Source of the DNA: an uncultured Veillonellaceae bacterium
Lineage (GTDB): Bacteria > Bacillota > Negativicutes > Selenomonadales > Selenomonadaceae
Assembly (NCBI GenBank): GCA_900315575.1
Contig: OMZR01000008.1
Coordinates: forward strand, 1-39,941
Length of the DNA stretch: 39,941 bases
Direction of reading: 5' to 3'
In this document: positions 1-8,002 of the stretch, one piece after another
How the letters are laid out: every line of letters begins with the position of its first letter
Position numbering within the stretch: the stretch's first letter is position 1
Made by a program: the position numbers and the translations under genes
The notes under the pieces: generated by a model
Told to the model about the DNA's origin: nothing
Databases searched by the model: none
Seen by the model: only the letters and a program-made list of their open reading frames with translations

Positions 1-816
1 AAGTACATTTATTTGGAGAAAGACGGCAACCTCAGCGACGAGGACATCGAGACGAAAATCACGGAAAAGACGAAGCTCGTCGCCGTCACGCAGGTCTCGA
101 ACGTGCTCGGCCTCAAAAACGACGTCAAGAAAGTCGCGAAAAAGGCGCACAGCGTCGGCGCGGTCGTCGTCGTCGACGGCTCGCAGAGCGTCGCGCATCA
201 GAAAGTGGACGTGCAGGACATCGATGCCGATTTCTTCGCGTTCCCCGGCCACAAGATGCTCTCCCCGATGGGCATCGGCGTGCTCTATGGCAAGTACGAC
301 ATCCTCGACGCCATGCCACCGTTCCTCATGGGCGGCGACATGATCGAGTACGTGCAGGAGCAGGACACGACATTCGCCGAACTGCCCGCGAAATTCGAAG
401 CGGGCACGCAGAACGTCGGCGGTGCAGCGGGCCTCCAGGCGGCGATCGAATATCTCGGAAAGATCGGCTTCGACCGCATCGAGGCCATCGAGAAAGCGCT
501 CGTTGACTACGCCCTGCCGCAGCTCAGGGAACTGCCGTACATCGAGCTCTACGGCTGCGACAGCACGCGTGACAACAAGACGGGCATCATCGCGTTCAAC
601 GTCAAGGACGTCCATCCGCATGACGTCGCGACGATCCTCGACAGCACGGGCGTCGCTGTCCGCGCGGGCCATCACTGCGCGCAGCCTTTGCACCGCTACC
701 TCGGCCTCAACGCGAGCTGCCGCGCGAGCTTCTACCTCTACAACACGAAGGAAGATGTTGACCGCTGGATCGCGGCGCTGAAGAAAGTCAGGAAGGTGCT
801 TGGATATGAGTCTTGA
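1..816 (+). CDS. sufS: SufS-type cysteine desulfurase (3' part, start outside window)
   Basis: PLP enzyme that takes sulfur from L-cysteine as a persulfide for Fe-S cluster assembly in the cytoplasm. The frame is open from base 1, so the N-terminus lies upstream of the window. Visible class-II desulfurase marks are the PLP lysine in FPGHKMLSPMGIGVLYGK (about 247-300) and the catalytic cysteine in RAGHHCAQPL (about 661-690), typical of SufS rather than IscS. The stop overlaps the start of sufU by 11 bases, so the two are translationally coupled. Fe-S supply fits the many Fe-S proteins nearby (PylB, corrinoid activators). Confidence 0.95.
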   Translation, partial: KYIYLEKDGNLSDEDIETKITEKTKLVAVTQVSNVLGLKNDVKKVAKKAHSVGAVVVVDGSQSVAHQKVDVQDIDADFFAFPGHKMLSPMGIGVLYGKYDILDAMPPFLMGGDMIEYVQEQDTTFAELPAKFEAGTQNVGGAAGLQAAIEYLGKIGFDRIEAIEKALVDYALPQLRELPYIELYGCDSTRDNKTGIIAFNVKDVHPHDVATILDSTGVAVRAGHHCAQPLHRYLGLNASCRASFYLYNTKEDVDRWIAALKKVRKVLGYES

Positions 817-1237
817 AGATGTCTATACGGAGCTCGTCAGCGAGCACAGCAGGAGCCCCGAAAACCGCCACCCGCTCACGGGCGCGAACTGCTCGCTCAA
901 GGGCCACAACCCGAGCTGCGGCGACGAAATCACGCTCGAGCTCAAAATCGAGGACGGCATTGTCAAAGACGCCGCGTTCGAAGGCGTCGGCTGCGCCATC
1001 AGCCAGGCCTCGACCGACATGATGATCGACCTGATCCGCGGCAAGAGCGTCGAAAAAGCCCGCGAGCTCGCAGGAAAATTCATCGCGATGATCAAGCGCG
1101 AGATCACGGACGACGACGAGCTCGAAGAACTCGACGAAGCCCTCTCCCTCAAAAACGTCAGCAACATGCCGGCCCGCGTCAAATGTGCCGTGCTGGCATG
1201 GCATACGCTCGATGACGCGTTGAAGGAAAAGAAATAA
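806..1237 (+). CDS. sufU: SufU Fe-S assembly / sulfur-acceptor protein
   Basis: Zinc-dependent partner that takes persulfide sulfur from SufS, the usual arrangement in Firmicutes. About 143 residues. The family cysteines are all present: PSCGD, GCAIS and RVKCA. I chose ATG 806 over TTG 800 because MSLEDVYTELV matches the family N-terminus. It overlaps the sufS stop. It ends in TAA and no further suf gene follows, so any sufBCD genes lie upstream or elsewhere. Confidence 0.93.
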   Translation: MSLEDVYTELVSEHSRSPENRHPLTGANCSLKGHNPSCGDEITLELKIEDGIVKDAAFEGVGCAISQASTDMMIDLIRGKSVEKARELAGKFIAMIKREITDDDELEELDEALSLKNVSNMPARVKCAVLAWHTLDDALKEKK

Positions 1238-1349
1238 ACGTTGATATGCAACCGCCCGCAGGCAGCGACAGAATATGTTGTTGCTTGTGGGCGAATTTTC
1301 TTGCGGAGGATTGAGAAAGCAAGTAAAATGAGGTCAGGAGGGATGCTTT

Positions 1350-1737
1350 ATGGAGATTGCAACGATTCGAGCGGCAGTACGGGAAATTGCCGCGCACTAT
1401 CCTGTCCGGCAAGTGACGCTCTTTGACTCGCAGGCGGATGGAACGGCCGCGCCAGAAAGCGATGTCGATCTCATCGTTGAATTTGCAAAATGAAATGCAG
1501 AAGCGTGCCATTGGCATGACGACAATCAATATTGGAGAGCTCGTCAAGAATGTGGCGATGGAACCCCGCACAGCGTATCCGGACGTTCCTTGGAAAGCAA
1601 TTGCAGGTTTTCGCGATATTACAGCACATCGTTACCAGACGCTTCGGATGGAAGACGTGTATGCATCTGTGCATGTGGATTTTCCGATGATTCGAGAACA
1701 ACTGATGGATATCTTGAAGAACGAAAACGATCTGTGA
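1350..1737 (+). pseudogene. Remnant of a MNT nucleotidyltransferase / DUF86 HEPN pair joined by deletion
   Basis: ATG 1350, preceded by AGGAGGG, opens a 47-codon frame that looks like the N-terminus of a minimal nucleotidyltransferase, including the SDVDLIVEF part of the GS-X10-DxD motif. The GS pair is degraded (LFDSQADG instead of LFGSRARG) and TGA 1491-1493 ends the frame early. A separate frame then gives the C-terminal half of a DUF86/HEPN protein, with the HEPN Rx4H motif intact in FRDITAHRY and ending at 1737. The C-terminus of the first gene and the N-terminus of the second are missing. This looks like one deletion through a MntA/HepT-type toxin-antitoxin pair. Base composition is lower in GC than the flanks. 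Confidence 0.7.
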
Positions 1738-1754
1738 ATAAATGGAGCGATGAC

Positions 1755-1797
1755 AAACCGCCTTGTTTGCGTTGAGAATGTGCAAACAAGGCGGTTT
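1755..1797. terminator. Strong bidirectional intrinsic terminator
   Basis: A perfect 16-bp stem (1755-1770 with 1782-1797) with an 11-base loop and T-rich tail. It separates the HEPN remnant from the convergent PhzF remnant and can serve both strands. Confidence 0.85.
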
Positions 1798-1801
1798 TTG
1801 T

Positions 1802-2039
1802 TCAAAGATGCAGTGTCATTTCGGAGTACAGCACAGCATCGCCAGCGAGTTCGACCGTCGCGCGCTTTGAGTTTTGCCTGATCGGACGTCATCGCGCGCA
1901 CGACCTGCTCGTCATCGTAGACGAGCAGGAGGTCGCGTGCGAGGTACGCTTCGCGTGGGCGAGCGCCGGTCGCGGCGGCCATCGCGTCTGTGACGGGCAC
2001 GGGCTTCAGGTCGTAGGAAGGGAACGCCATCGTGTAGCG
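1802..2039 (-). pseudogene. PhzF-family isomerase remnant with internal deletion and frameshift
   Basis: On the minus strand, RYTMAFPSYDLKPVPVTDAM and the following EAYLARDLLLVYDDEQVVRAM resemble the middle of PhzF/YddE-type proteins. After QAKLKA the frame changes, and ATVELAGDAVLYSEMTLHL then TGA (1802-1804) resembles the family's extreme C-terminus. About half of the protein, including the catalytic Glu region and the GSG region, is missing. ATG 2030 has an AGGAGG upstream, but in an intact homologue this position would be mid-protein. Family assignment is from memory of motifs and moderate. Confidence 0.55.
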
Positions 2040-2142
2040 GCCTCCTCCTTGTCCGTATGGTTTGTTTTTCTGCATTCTATCACGGCATGGTGCTGCTTGC
2101 AAACATGAGTTCCTTTCTTTTCTGTCTTCTTGCAAAAAAACA

Positions 2143-2171
2143 TTGCGCTCCTCCATGGGACGTGCTATAAT
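2143..2171 (+). promoter_or_regulatory. Promoter of amtB
   Basis: TTGCGC (2143-2148), 17-base spacer, TATAAT (2166-2171). The ACGTGCTATAAT block is identical to that of the mtmB promoter, including a TGC extended -10. Confidence 0.75.
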
Positions 2172-2179
2172 TCTCGCAA

Positions 2180-2258
2180 GGAAAAACAAAATAAATCATT
2201 CCGTTTCGGCAATGAGGCCCGGGCGGCGCGTGTGCGCTTGCCCGGGCATTTTGTTTTT
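2180..2258 (+). promoter_or_regulatory. amtB leader: ANTAR-like antiterminator hairpin overlapping a terminator
   Basis: After an A-rich block bounded by GGAA and TTCCG (2180-2203) comes a small hairpin GGC-AATGAG-GCC (2208-2219) with a six-base loop that has A at loop position 1 and G at position 4. Its 3' strand is also the 5' strand of a strong hairpin (GCCCGGGC 2217-2224 with GCCCGGGC 2240-2247, plus an inner GCGC pair) followed by ATTTTGTTTTT. The two folds exclude each other, as in ANTAR-protein antitermination. The same layout precedes the units starting at 3857, 11282 and 22924. Confidence 0.65.
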
Positions 2259-2325
2259 CTGCGGGGGAAGATTCCCGGCTTTTCCCGCGAGATATGAGCA
2301 AGAGAGATCAGAGGGAGGAATCGCT

Positions 2326-3654
2326 ATGATGAACTGGAAGAAGAGATGGTCAGGCTTCATCGCCTTGACGGGCGCCTTGTGCGCCCTGCCGCAGCCGGCG
2401 TTCGCTGCAGAGGAAGGTGCGAGCACGCTGAGCAGCGCGGATATGGGGTTCATGGCCTTCGCGGCGCTCATGGTGTTCTTCATGACGCCGGCGCTCGGCT
2501 TTTTTTATGGCGGCATGGTGAAGCGGAAGAACACGCTGAACACGATCATGATGTCCATGGTGGCAATCGGCATCATCGGCGTCCAGTGGATCTTGTTCGG
2601 CTATTCGCTGTCGTTTGGCACGGACATCGGCGGCATCATCGGCGGCGGCGACTGGCTCGGCTTCCATGGCGTCGGTCTCGCGGCGGATCCGGACTTTTCC
2701 GAGACGATCCCGCATCTGGAGTTCGCCGTGTTCCAGATGATGTTCGCCGTCATCACGGCGGCCATCATCAGCGGCTCCATCGCGGAGCGCGTGAGTTTCG
2801 GCGCGTACTGCCTGCTGATCTTCCTTTGGACGACGCTCGTTTACGATCCGCTCTGCCACATGGTCTGGGCGTCGGGCGGCATCATCTACGAGCTCGGCGC
2901 GCTCGATTTCGCGGGCGGCACGGTCATCCACATTTCGTCGGGCGTCTCGGGCCTCGTCGCGGCGCTCGTGCTGGGGCGGCGCCGCGGCTACGGCATCATC
3001 CCGAACATCCCGCACAATGTCCCGTACATCATCCTCGGCGGCAGCATCGTCTGGATGGGCTGGTTCGGCTTCAACTCGGGCTGCGCCATCGGCTCGAACG
3101 ACATCATGATCGCGGCGTTCGCGAATACGGCGGCATCGTCGATGATGTCGTTCCTCGTCTGGACGCTTCTCGAGTGGCGCATCGAGCATCAGGTGACGCT
3201 GTTCGGCACGCTGACGGGCGGCATCGCCGGCCTCGTCGGCGTCACGCCGGCCGCGGGCTTCGTCGAGGTCTGGGCGGCGCTCGTCATCGGCGCAATCACG
3301 TCGGTTGTCTGTTTCGTCGCCATCACGGTCGTGAAGCGGAAAGTCGGCTATGATGACGCGCTCGATGCATTCGGCTGTCATGGCGTCGGCGGCATCTGCG
3401 GCGCGCTGCTTACGGGCATCTTCGCGACGACGTCCGTGAATCCGGACGGCGCGGACGGCCTGCTCTACGGCAACGCGGCGCAGATGTTCCCGCAGGTCGT
3501 CGGCGTGCTGACGTCCATCGCCGTGTCCGTCGTCATGACGTTCCTGATCCTCAAGGCGATCTCGCTCGTCACGCCGCTGCGCGTGCCGGAGGAGACGGAG
3601 AAGGCCGGCCTCGATCTCGCGCTGCATGGCGAGGCGGCGTATATGAAGTTCTGA
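2326..3654 (+). CDS. amtB: Ammonium transporter, Amt family
   Basis: Ammonium channel of the inner membrane, 442 residues, with a cleavable-looking signal peptide (about 1-25, ending PAFAAEE) and about 11 membrane segments. Family marks include FFYGGMVKRKN after the first helix and the twin pore histidines in DPLCHMVWASGG and GCHGVGGICG. ATG 2326 is chosen because GAGGGAGGAA sits just upstream; the open frame extends further but across the promoter and leader. No glnK follows. Its leader shares design with those of the methylamine genes, which suggests joint control by nitrogen status. Confidence 0.95.
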   Translation: MMNWKKRWSGFIALTGALCALPQPAFAAEEGASTLSSADMGFMAFAALMVFFMTPALGFFYGGMVKRKNTLNTIMMSMVAIGIIGVQWILFGYSLSFGTDIGGIIGGGDWLGFHGVGLAADPDFSETIPHLEFAVFQMMFAVITAAIISGSIAERVSFGAYCLLIFLWTTLVYDPLCHMVWASGGIIYELGALDFAGGTVIHISSGVSGLVAALVLGRRRGYGIIPNIPHNVPYIILGGSIVWMGWFGFNSGCAIGSNDIMIAAFANTAASSMMSFLVWTLLEWRIEHQVTLFGTLTGGIAGLVGVTPAAGFVEVWAALVIGAITSVVCFVAITVVKRKVGYDDALDAFGCHGVGGICGALLTGIFATTSVNPDGADGLLYGNAAQMFPQVVGVLTSIAVSVVMTFLILKAISLVTPLRVPEETEKAGLDLALHGEAAYMKF

Positions 3655-3690
3655 CACATAAAACGGTAAAAACTTTTTTGCAAAATAGAC

Positions 3691-3719
3691 TTGCATCCGA
3701 AAAACTGTTATGATATACT
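3691..3719 (+). promoter_or_regulatory. Promoter of the corrinoid/methyltransferase operon
   Basis: TTGCAT (3691-3696), 17-base spacer, TATACT (3714-3719). The -35 hexamer is the same as at mtmB. Confidence 0.7.
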
Positions 3720-3728
3720 ACAGCCATA

Positions 3729-3830
3729 GGAACAAAAAAGAAAGTTCCGTTATATAGCATCGTCCATCGAAAGCAAAGGAGCTTGCGCGACGGGAGGCTG
3801 TCAGCCGCCCGGGCGCAGGCTCCTTTGTCT
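3729..3830 (+). promoter_or_regulatory. Methyltransferase operon leader: ANTAR-like antiterminator/terminator
   Basis: A first hairpin GGAAC/GTTCC (3729-3733 with 3744-3748) has an all-purine A-rich loop. A second, AAGC-AAAGGA-GCTT (3771-3784), has a six-base loop with A1 and G4. The second overlaps a long hairpin: 3774-3788 pairs with 3813-3827 (15 bp, one G-U), followed by a weak T-rich tail. Forming the small hairpin prevents the long one. There is no reading frame in the leader. Confidence 0.65.
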
Positions 3831-3856
3831 TGGTACTTGTCAGAGGAGGAAGCACC

Positions 3857-4519
3857 ATGAGCACGAAAGAAGAAGTCCTGGAAAAATTGAAGAAGAGCAT
3901 CGAGGAACTGGATGAAGACCTCGGCACGGAGGCGGCAAAGGAAGCCGTCGAACTGAAGATGGATCCGATCGAGGCCATCAGCCAGGGCCTCGGCGCCGGC
4001 ATGCAGACGCAGAGCGATCTCTTCGACGAAGGCGAAGTGTTCGTCCCGCAGCTCGTCGTCGCGGCCGATATTTTCGAGCAGTGCGTCGGCATCATCACGG
4101 CCGACCTCTCCGAAGAAGCGAAGTCGGCGACGTCGCTCGGCAAGGTGCTCATCTGCACGGTCGAGAGCGACATCCACGACATCGGCAAGAACATCGTCAA
4201 GACGATGCTCGCGGCGAGCGGCTTCGAGGTCATCGACCTCGGCCGTGATGCATCGAGCGCCGACGTCGTCGCGACGGCGGAGAAGGAGCATGTCGACATC
4301 ATCGCGGGCGCGGCGCTCATGACGACGACGATGCCGGCCCAGCGCGACATCGTGAACCTCCTGATCGAGGACGGCGTCCGCGACCAGTTCAAGTGCATGT
4401 TCGGCGGTGCGCCGGTCTCGCCGGAATGGGTCAAGTCCATCGGTGCCGATGCGTACGCGGAGAACGCGGCGGAGGCCATCACGGAAGCGAAGCGCCTCGT
4501 CAAGGAACTGCGCGGCTGA
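3857..4519 (+). CDS. Corrinoid protein 1 (MtmC/MtbC/MtaC family)
   Basis: Methyl carrier, 220 residues: an N-terminal helical cap (about 1-90) and a B12-binding Rossmann domain. The lower-axial-ligand motif is SDIHDIGKN with His107, followed by ALMTTTM and FGGAP for the nucleotide loop of the cofactor. ATG 3857 is preceded by AGAGGAGGAAG; the longer open frame starts inside the leader. First gene of an operon running to 11087. QLVVAAD in the cap is close to the QMLVAAD of the corrinoid protein beside pylT, so this or that one may be MtmB's partner. Confidence 0.93.
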   Translation: MSTKEEVLEKLKKSIEELDEDLGTEAAKEAVELKMDPIEAISQGLGAGMQTQSDLFDEGEVFVPQLVVAADIFEQCVGIITADLSEEAKSATSLGKVLICTVESDIHDIGKNIVKTMLAASGFEVIDLGRDASSADVVATAEKEHVDIIAGAALMTTTMPAQRDIVNLLIEDGVRDQFKCMFGGAPVSPEWVKSIGADAYAENAAEAITEAKRLVKELRG

Positions 4520-4591
4520 GCGTATGTGAAACGAAACGGACAGGAACGCGGTGCGGCAGCAGCCGCGCCATCAGGGAAAGGAGCCTTTGAA

Positions 4592-5242
4592 ATGGCGAAA
4601 AGTGCAGAAGAACTGAACAAGGCATTGGCAGATGCCGTCGTCGATATGGATGAAGATCTCGTCGCGGATCTCGCGAATGAAGTCGTAGATAATGGATACG
4701 ATGCGCTGAATGCGATCGACCAGGGTCTCGCAAAGGGCATGGATGAAGCGGGCAAGCTGTTCGAGGAGGAAGAGTATTTTGTCCCAGAGCTCCTGATGTG
4801 CTCCGACGCCGTCAATACGGGCATCGACATCCTGAAGCCGCACATCCACATGGAGGCGGCCGGCGAAAAGCACAAGATCGTCGTCGGCGTCATCGAGGGC
4901 GACACGCATGACATCGGCAAGAACCTCGTCAAGGTCATGCTGAGCTCGGCGAATTTCGACGTCATCGACGCCGGCCGCGACGTCCCGCCCGCAGTCTTCG
5001 TCGACACGGCCGTCAAGGAAGGCGCACAGATCATCATGATCGCCGCGCTCATGACGACGACGATGGACAAGATCGGCGACACGATCAACCTCATCAAGGA
5101 GCGCGGCCTCGAAGGCAAGATCAAGGTCGTCATCGGCGGCGCACCGATCTCGCCGGCATTCGCGAAAAAAGTCGGCGCGGATGCCTACAGCATCAATGCG
5201 AATGCGGCCGTCCGCATCGCGCGCGAAATGCTGAACTGCTGA
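4592..5242 (+). CDS. Corrinoid protein 2 (MtmC/MtbC/MtaC family)
   Basis: 216 residues with the same two-domain plan as its upstream neighbour. B12-ligand motif GDTHDIGKN with His106, then ALMTTTM and IGGAP. ATG 4592 is chosen for the AAAGGAG upstream; the frame opens at 4526 but the extra residues are unlike the family. It begins 72 bases after gene 1. The cap (EYFVPELLMCSDA) is closer to corrinoid protein 3 than to protein 1, so the two neighbours are probably not interchangeable. Confidence 0.92.
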   Translation: MAKSAEELNKALADAVVDMDEDLVADLANEVVDNGYDALNAIDQGLAKGMDEAGKLFEEEEYFVPELLMCSDAVNTGIDILKPHIHMEAAGEKHKIVVGVIEGDTHDIGKNLVKVMLSSANFDVIDAGRDVPPAVFVDTAVKEGAQIIMIAALMTTTMDKIGDTINLIKERGLEGKIKVVIGGAPISPAFAKKVGADAYSINANAAVRIAREMLNC

Positions 5243-5269
5243 CGTCTTTGTCTGAGGGGAGGAACATCC

Positions 5270-6292
5270 ATGGATAGCCTGACACCGAAAGAGCGCCTGC
5301 TGCGCTCGCTGAAGAAAGAAAAAGTCGACCGCCATCCGGTCATCTGCCCGGGCGGCATGATGAATGCAGCGCTGACGGAAATCATGAAGAAGACGGGGCA
5401 CAAGCTGCCAGAGGCGCATCACGTCGATACGCTCATGCGCGAGCTGGCCTTTGACGTATACGAAAACACGGGGTTCGAGAACTTCGGCATCCCGTTCTGC
5501 ATGACGGTCGAGGCCGAGGCGCTCGGCAGCCCGATTGATTTCGGTTCTTTGGAATGCGAGCCGAAGATCAAGATTGAGGCGTATAAATCCGTCAACGATG
5601 TCAATTTCCTGCCGCGCGGCACGCTTGCGAAGAGCAGCCGTGTCGCCGCCGTCGTGCAGTCGCTCCATTATCTCTCGGTGCACCATCCCGACGTGCCGGC
5701 CATCGGCAGCCTGACGGGCCCGCTCTCGACGTCGGCATCCATCGTCGATCCGATGACGTTTTTGAAGCAGCTGCGCCGCGAGAAAGAGCAGGCGCACAAG
5801 GTCATCGACTACGTGACGGATCACCTCATCGACTACGCGCAGCTCATGGTCGACAATGGCGCGACGGTCATCTCCATCGCCGACCCGACGGCGACGGGCG
5901 AGATCCTCGGGCCGAAGATGTTCAAGGAATACGCCGTGACGTACCTGAACAAGCTCGCGGATGCCATCCATCTCATGGGCGTGCCCGTCATCATCCACAT
6001 CTGCGGCGAAATGGCCATGGTCAAGCCGCAGATCGCGGAGCTCCACGGCGATGCCATCAGCGTCGACGCCTTCGTCAACCTGAAGTCGATGAAGGAAGAG
6101 TACCACCAGCTCACGACGATGGGAAACCTCAGCACGTACCTCCTCGAGTTCTCGAATCCGGACACGATCTACAAGCAGTCGAAAGTCCTGCTCAAGAACA
6201 ATATCGACATCATCTCCCCAGCCTGCGGCCTGAGCACGTCGACGAAGCTCGAAAACATCCAGGCGTTCACGACGGCCATCAAGGAGGAATGA
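5270..6292 (+). CDS. MtaA/MtbA-type (UroD-fold) corrinoid methyltransferase 1
   Basis: 340 residues, uroporphyrinogen-decarboxylase fold. Opening TPKERLLRSLKKEKVDRHPV is typical of MtaA/MtbA/CmuA-like methyltransferases. Zinc ligands expected for thiol or cofactor activation are present: HIC (His243, Cys245) and Cys319 in SPACG. In methanogens such proteins move methyl from a corrinoid protein to coenzyme M. Bacteria of this kind lack CoM, so the acceptor is inferred to be tetrahydrofolate. It is not a true HemE: there are no haem genes nearby and the zinc motif marks the methyltransferase branch. Confidence 0.9.
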   Translation: MDSLTPKERLLRSLKKEKVDRHPVICPGGMMNAALTEIMKKTGHKLPEAHHVDTLMRELAFDVYENTGFENFGIPFCMTVEAEALGSPIDFGSLECEPKIKIEAYKSVNDVNFLPRGTLAKSSRVAAVVQSLHYLSVHHPDVPAIGSLTGPLSTSASIVDPMTFLKQLRREKEQAHKVIDYVTDHLIDYAQLMVDNGATVISIADPTATGEILGPKMFKEYAVTYLNKLADAIHLMGVPVIIHICGEMAMVKPQIAELHGDAISVDAFVNLKSMKEEYHQLTTMGNLSTYLLEFSNPDTIYKQSKVLLKNNIDIISPACGLSTSTKLENIQAFTTAIKEE

Positions 6293-6296
6293 GCGT

Positions 6297-7967
6297 ATGC
6301 CAGACATCTATTTCAAAGAGCAAGACCAGCATGTGCAGGCCGCCGAAGGCACGACGATCCTCCAGGCTGCGCGCGACGCCGGCATCATCGTCGAGTCGCC
6401 GTGCGACGGCGTTGGCACGTGCGGCAAGTGCAAAGTGCAGGTCGAAGGGCCGGAGGGCAGCTTCCTCTCGGAGGAAGCGCACTTCCAGATGCCGCCGGAG
6501 CTCACGGCGCAGGGCTACGTGCTCGCCTGCCATACGAAAGTCTATGGCGACATCACGGTCATCGCGCCGAACACGGCGAGCCAGAACAAGACGCTGAAGA
6601 TTTTGAGCGAAGGCGAGTCGTTCTCCTACAGCATCGATCCATACATCAAGAAGGTCTACGCCGCGCCGAAAGACAAGACGTTCATCCTCGCGGGCAAGCA
6701 GAAAGTCGGCGAGGAAGACGGCGACACGACGGACAAGTTTTACGGCCTCGCCATCGACATCGGCACGACGACGCTCGTCACGGCGCTCATTGACATGAAC
6801 ACCGGTGAGGAAATTGACAGCCTCTCGGCACTGAATCCGCAGAGCCTCCACGCGCAGGATGTCATCACGCGCATCCACATGGCGTCGAAAGAGGAAGGCT
6901 TGAAGCTCCTTTACGAAGCCATCCGCGACGAATTCAACAACACGATCGACGAGCTCTGCAAGCGCAACCACATCGAGAGCAAGTATATTTATGAAGCGAT
7001 TTACAGTGGCAACACGACGATGATCCACCTCGCGACGCGCACGAACCCCGAGCCGCTCGGCCAGTTCCCGTACACGGCGGTCATCAAGGGCGGCAACACG
7101 GTCTCGGCTGCGGAGCTCCACATGTCGCCATTTGGCGACATCTACCTGCCGCCGATCATTTCGGCCTATGTCGGTCCTGACATCACGTCCGGCGTCCTCG
7201 CGGCGCAGCTCGAGAAGAAGAAGGGCACGACGCTCTTCATCGACATTGGAACGAATGGCGAGATGATCCTCGCGCAGGACGGCCGCCTCGCCGGCACGTC
7301 GACGGCGGCAGGCCCGGCGTTCGAGGGCATGAACATCACATGCGGCATGCGCGCGGGCGATGGCGCCCTCGAGCTCTACCAGGTGCAGGAAGACGGCACG
7401 CCGAAGACGCACGTCATCGGCGACGTCGAAGCGACGGGCATCTGCGGCAGCGGCCTGCTCGACATCGTCGGCGAGCTCGTGCGCGTCGGCGTCATCGGCA
7501 AATCCGGCCGCCTCGTGAAGCCGGAGCGCGGCAAGTATCCCGACGTCCTGAAGCCGAACATGAAGGAAAAGGACGGCAAGCCCGTCTTCTACGTCAGCAA
7601 GAACGTCTACATCACGCAGGGCGACGTGCGCCAGGTGCAGCTTGCGAAAGGTGCGATCCGCGCCGGCGTCGAGATGCTCATGACGGCGCTCGGTGTCTCG
7701 CCCGAGACGGTTGACTGTGTCGAGATTGCCGGCTCGTTCGGCTATCACTTGCGCGAGAGCAGCCTCATCAATCAGGGCATGCTGCCCGAGGCGTTCCGCG
7801 GCAAGGTCAAGTTCGTCGGCAACACGTCGAAGTCCGGCGCGAAAGCGTTCCTGCTGAACCAGGGCGTGCGCACGTACATGGAACAGCTCGTCGGCGAAAT
7901 CAAGGACGTCGAGCTCTCGCAGGATCCGAAGTTCCAGGATGTCTTCGTCAAGGCGCTGACGTTCTGA
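6297..7967 (+). CDS. Reductive activator of corrinoid proteins 1 ([2Fe-2S] + ASKHA)
   Basis: 556 residues. Residues 1-95 are a plant-type [2Fe-2S] ferredoxin domain with Cys36, Cys42, Cys45 and Cys78. From about 145 follows an ASKHA-type domain (DUF4445/RACo-like) with AIDIGTTT, FIDIGTNGEM and AGSFGYHLRES. Such proteins use ATP to reduce inactive Co(II) corrinoid to Co(I); RamA does this for methylamine methyltransferases in archaea. The bacterial form here has the N-terminal [2Fe-2S] domain instead of RamA's C-terminal 4Fe-4S clusters. It starts 4 bases after the methyltransferase stop. Confidence 0.92.
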   Translation: MPDIYFKEQDQHVQAAEGTTILQAARDAGIIVESPCDGVGTCGKCKVQVEGPEGSFLSEEAHFQMPPELTAQGYVLACHTKVYGDITVIAPNTASQNKTLKILSEGESFSYSIDPYIKKVYAAPKDKTFILAGKQKVGEEDGDTTDKFYGLAIDIGTTTLVTALIDMNTGEEIDSLSALNPQSLHAQDVITRIHMASKEEGLKLLYEAIRDEFNNTIDELCKRNHIESKYIYEAIYSGNTTMIHLATRTNPEPLGQFPYTAVIKGGNTVSAAELHMSPFGDIYLPPIISAYVGPDITSGVLAAQLEKKKGTTLFIDIGTNGEMILAQDGRLAGTSTAAGPAFEGMNITCGMRAGDGALELYQVQEDGTPKTHVIGDVEATGICGSGLLDIVGELVRVGVIGKSGRLVKPERGKYPDVLKPNMKEKDGKPVFYVSKNVYITQGDVRQVQLAKGAIRAGVEMLMTALGVSPETVDCVEIAGSFGYHLRESSLINQGMLPEAFRGKVKFVGNTSKSGAKAFLLNQGVRTYMEQLVGEIKDVELSQDPKFQDVFVKALTF

Positions 7968-8002
7968 GGGAACCTGTATTTGCAAGGGGGAGGCAGAGGC
8001 GC

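Noticed and set aside
2350..3696. Long minus-strand open frame opposite amtB, and similar long antisense frames opposite the methyltransferase genes
   Set aside because: High-GC coding DNA leaves long open antisense frames; the translations are Arg/Asp/His-rich with no family motifs.
5270..6292. HemE uroporphyrinogen decarboxylase
   Set aside because: The HxC...C zinc motif and the neighbouring corrinoid proteins place it with MtaA/MtbA methyltransferases.
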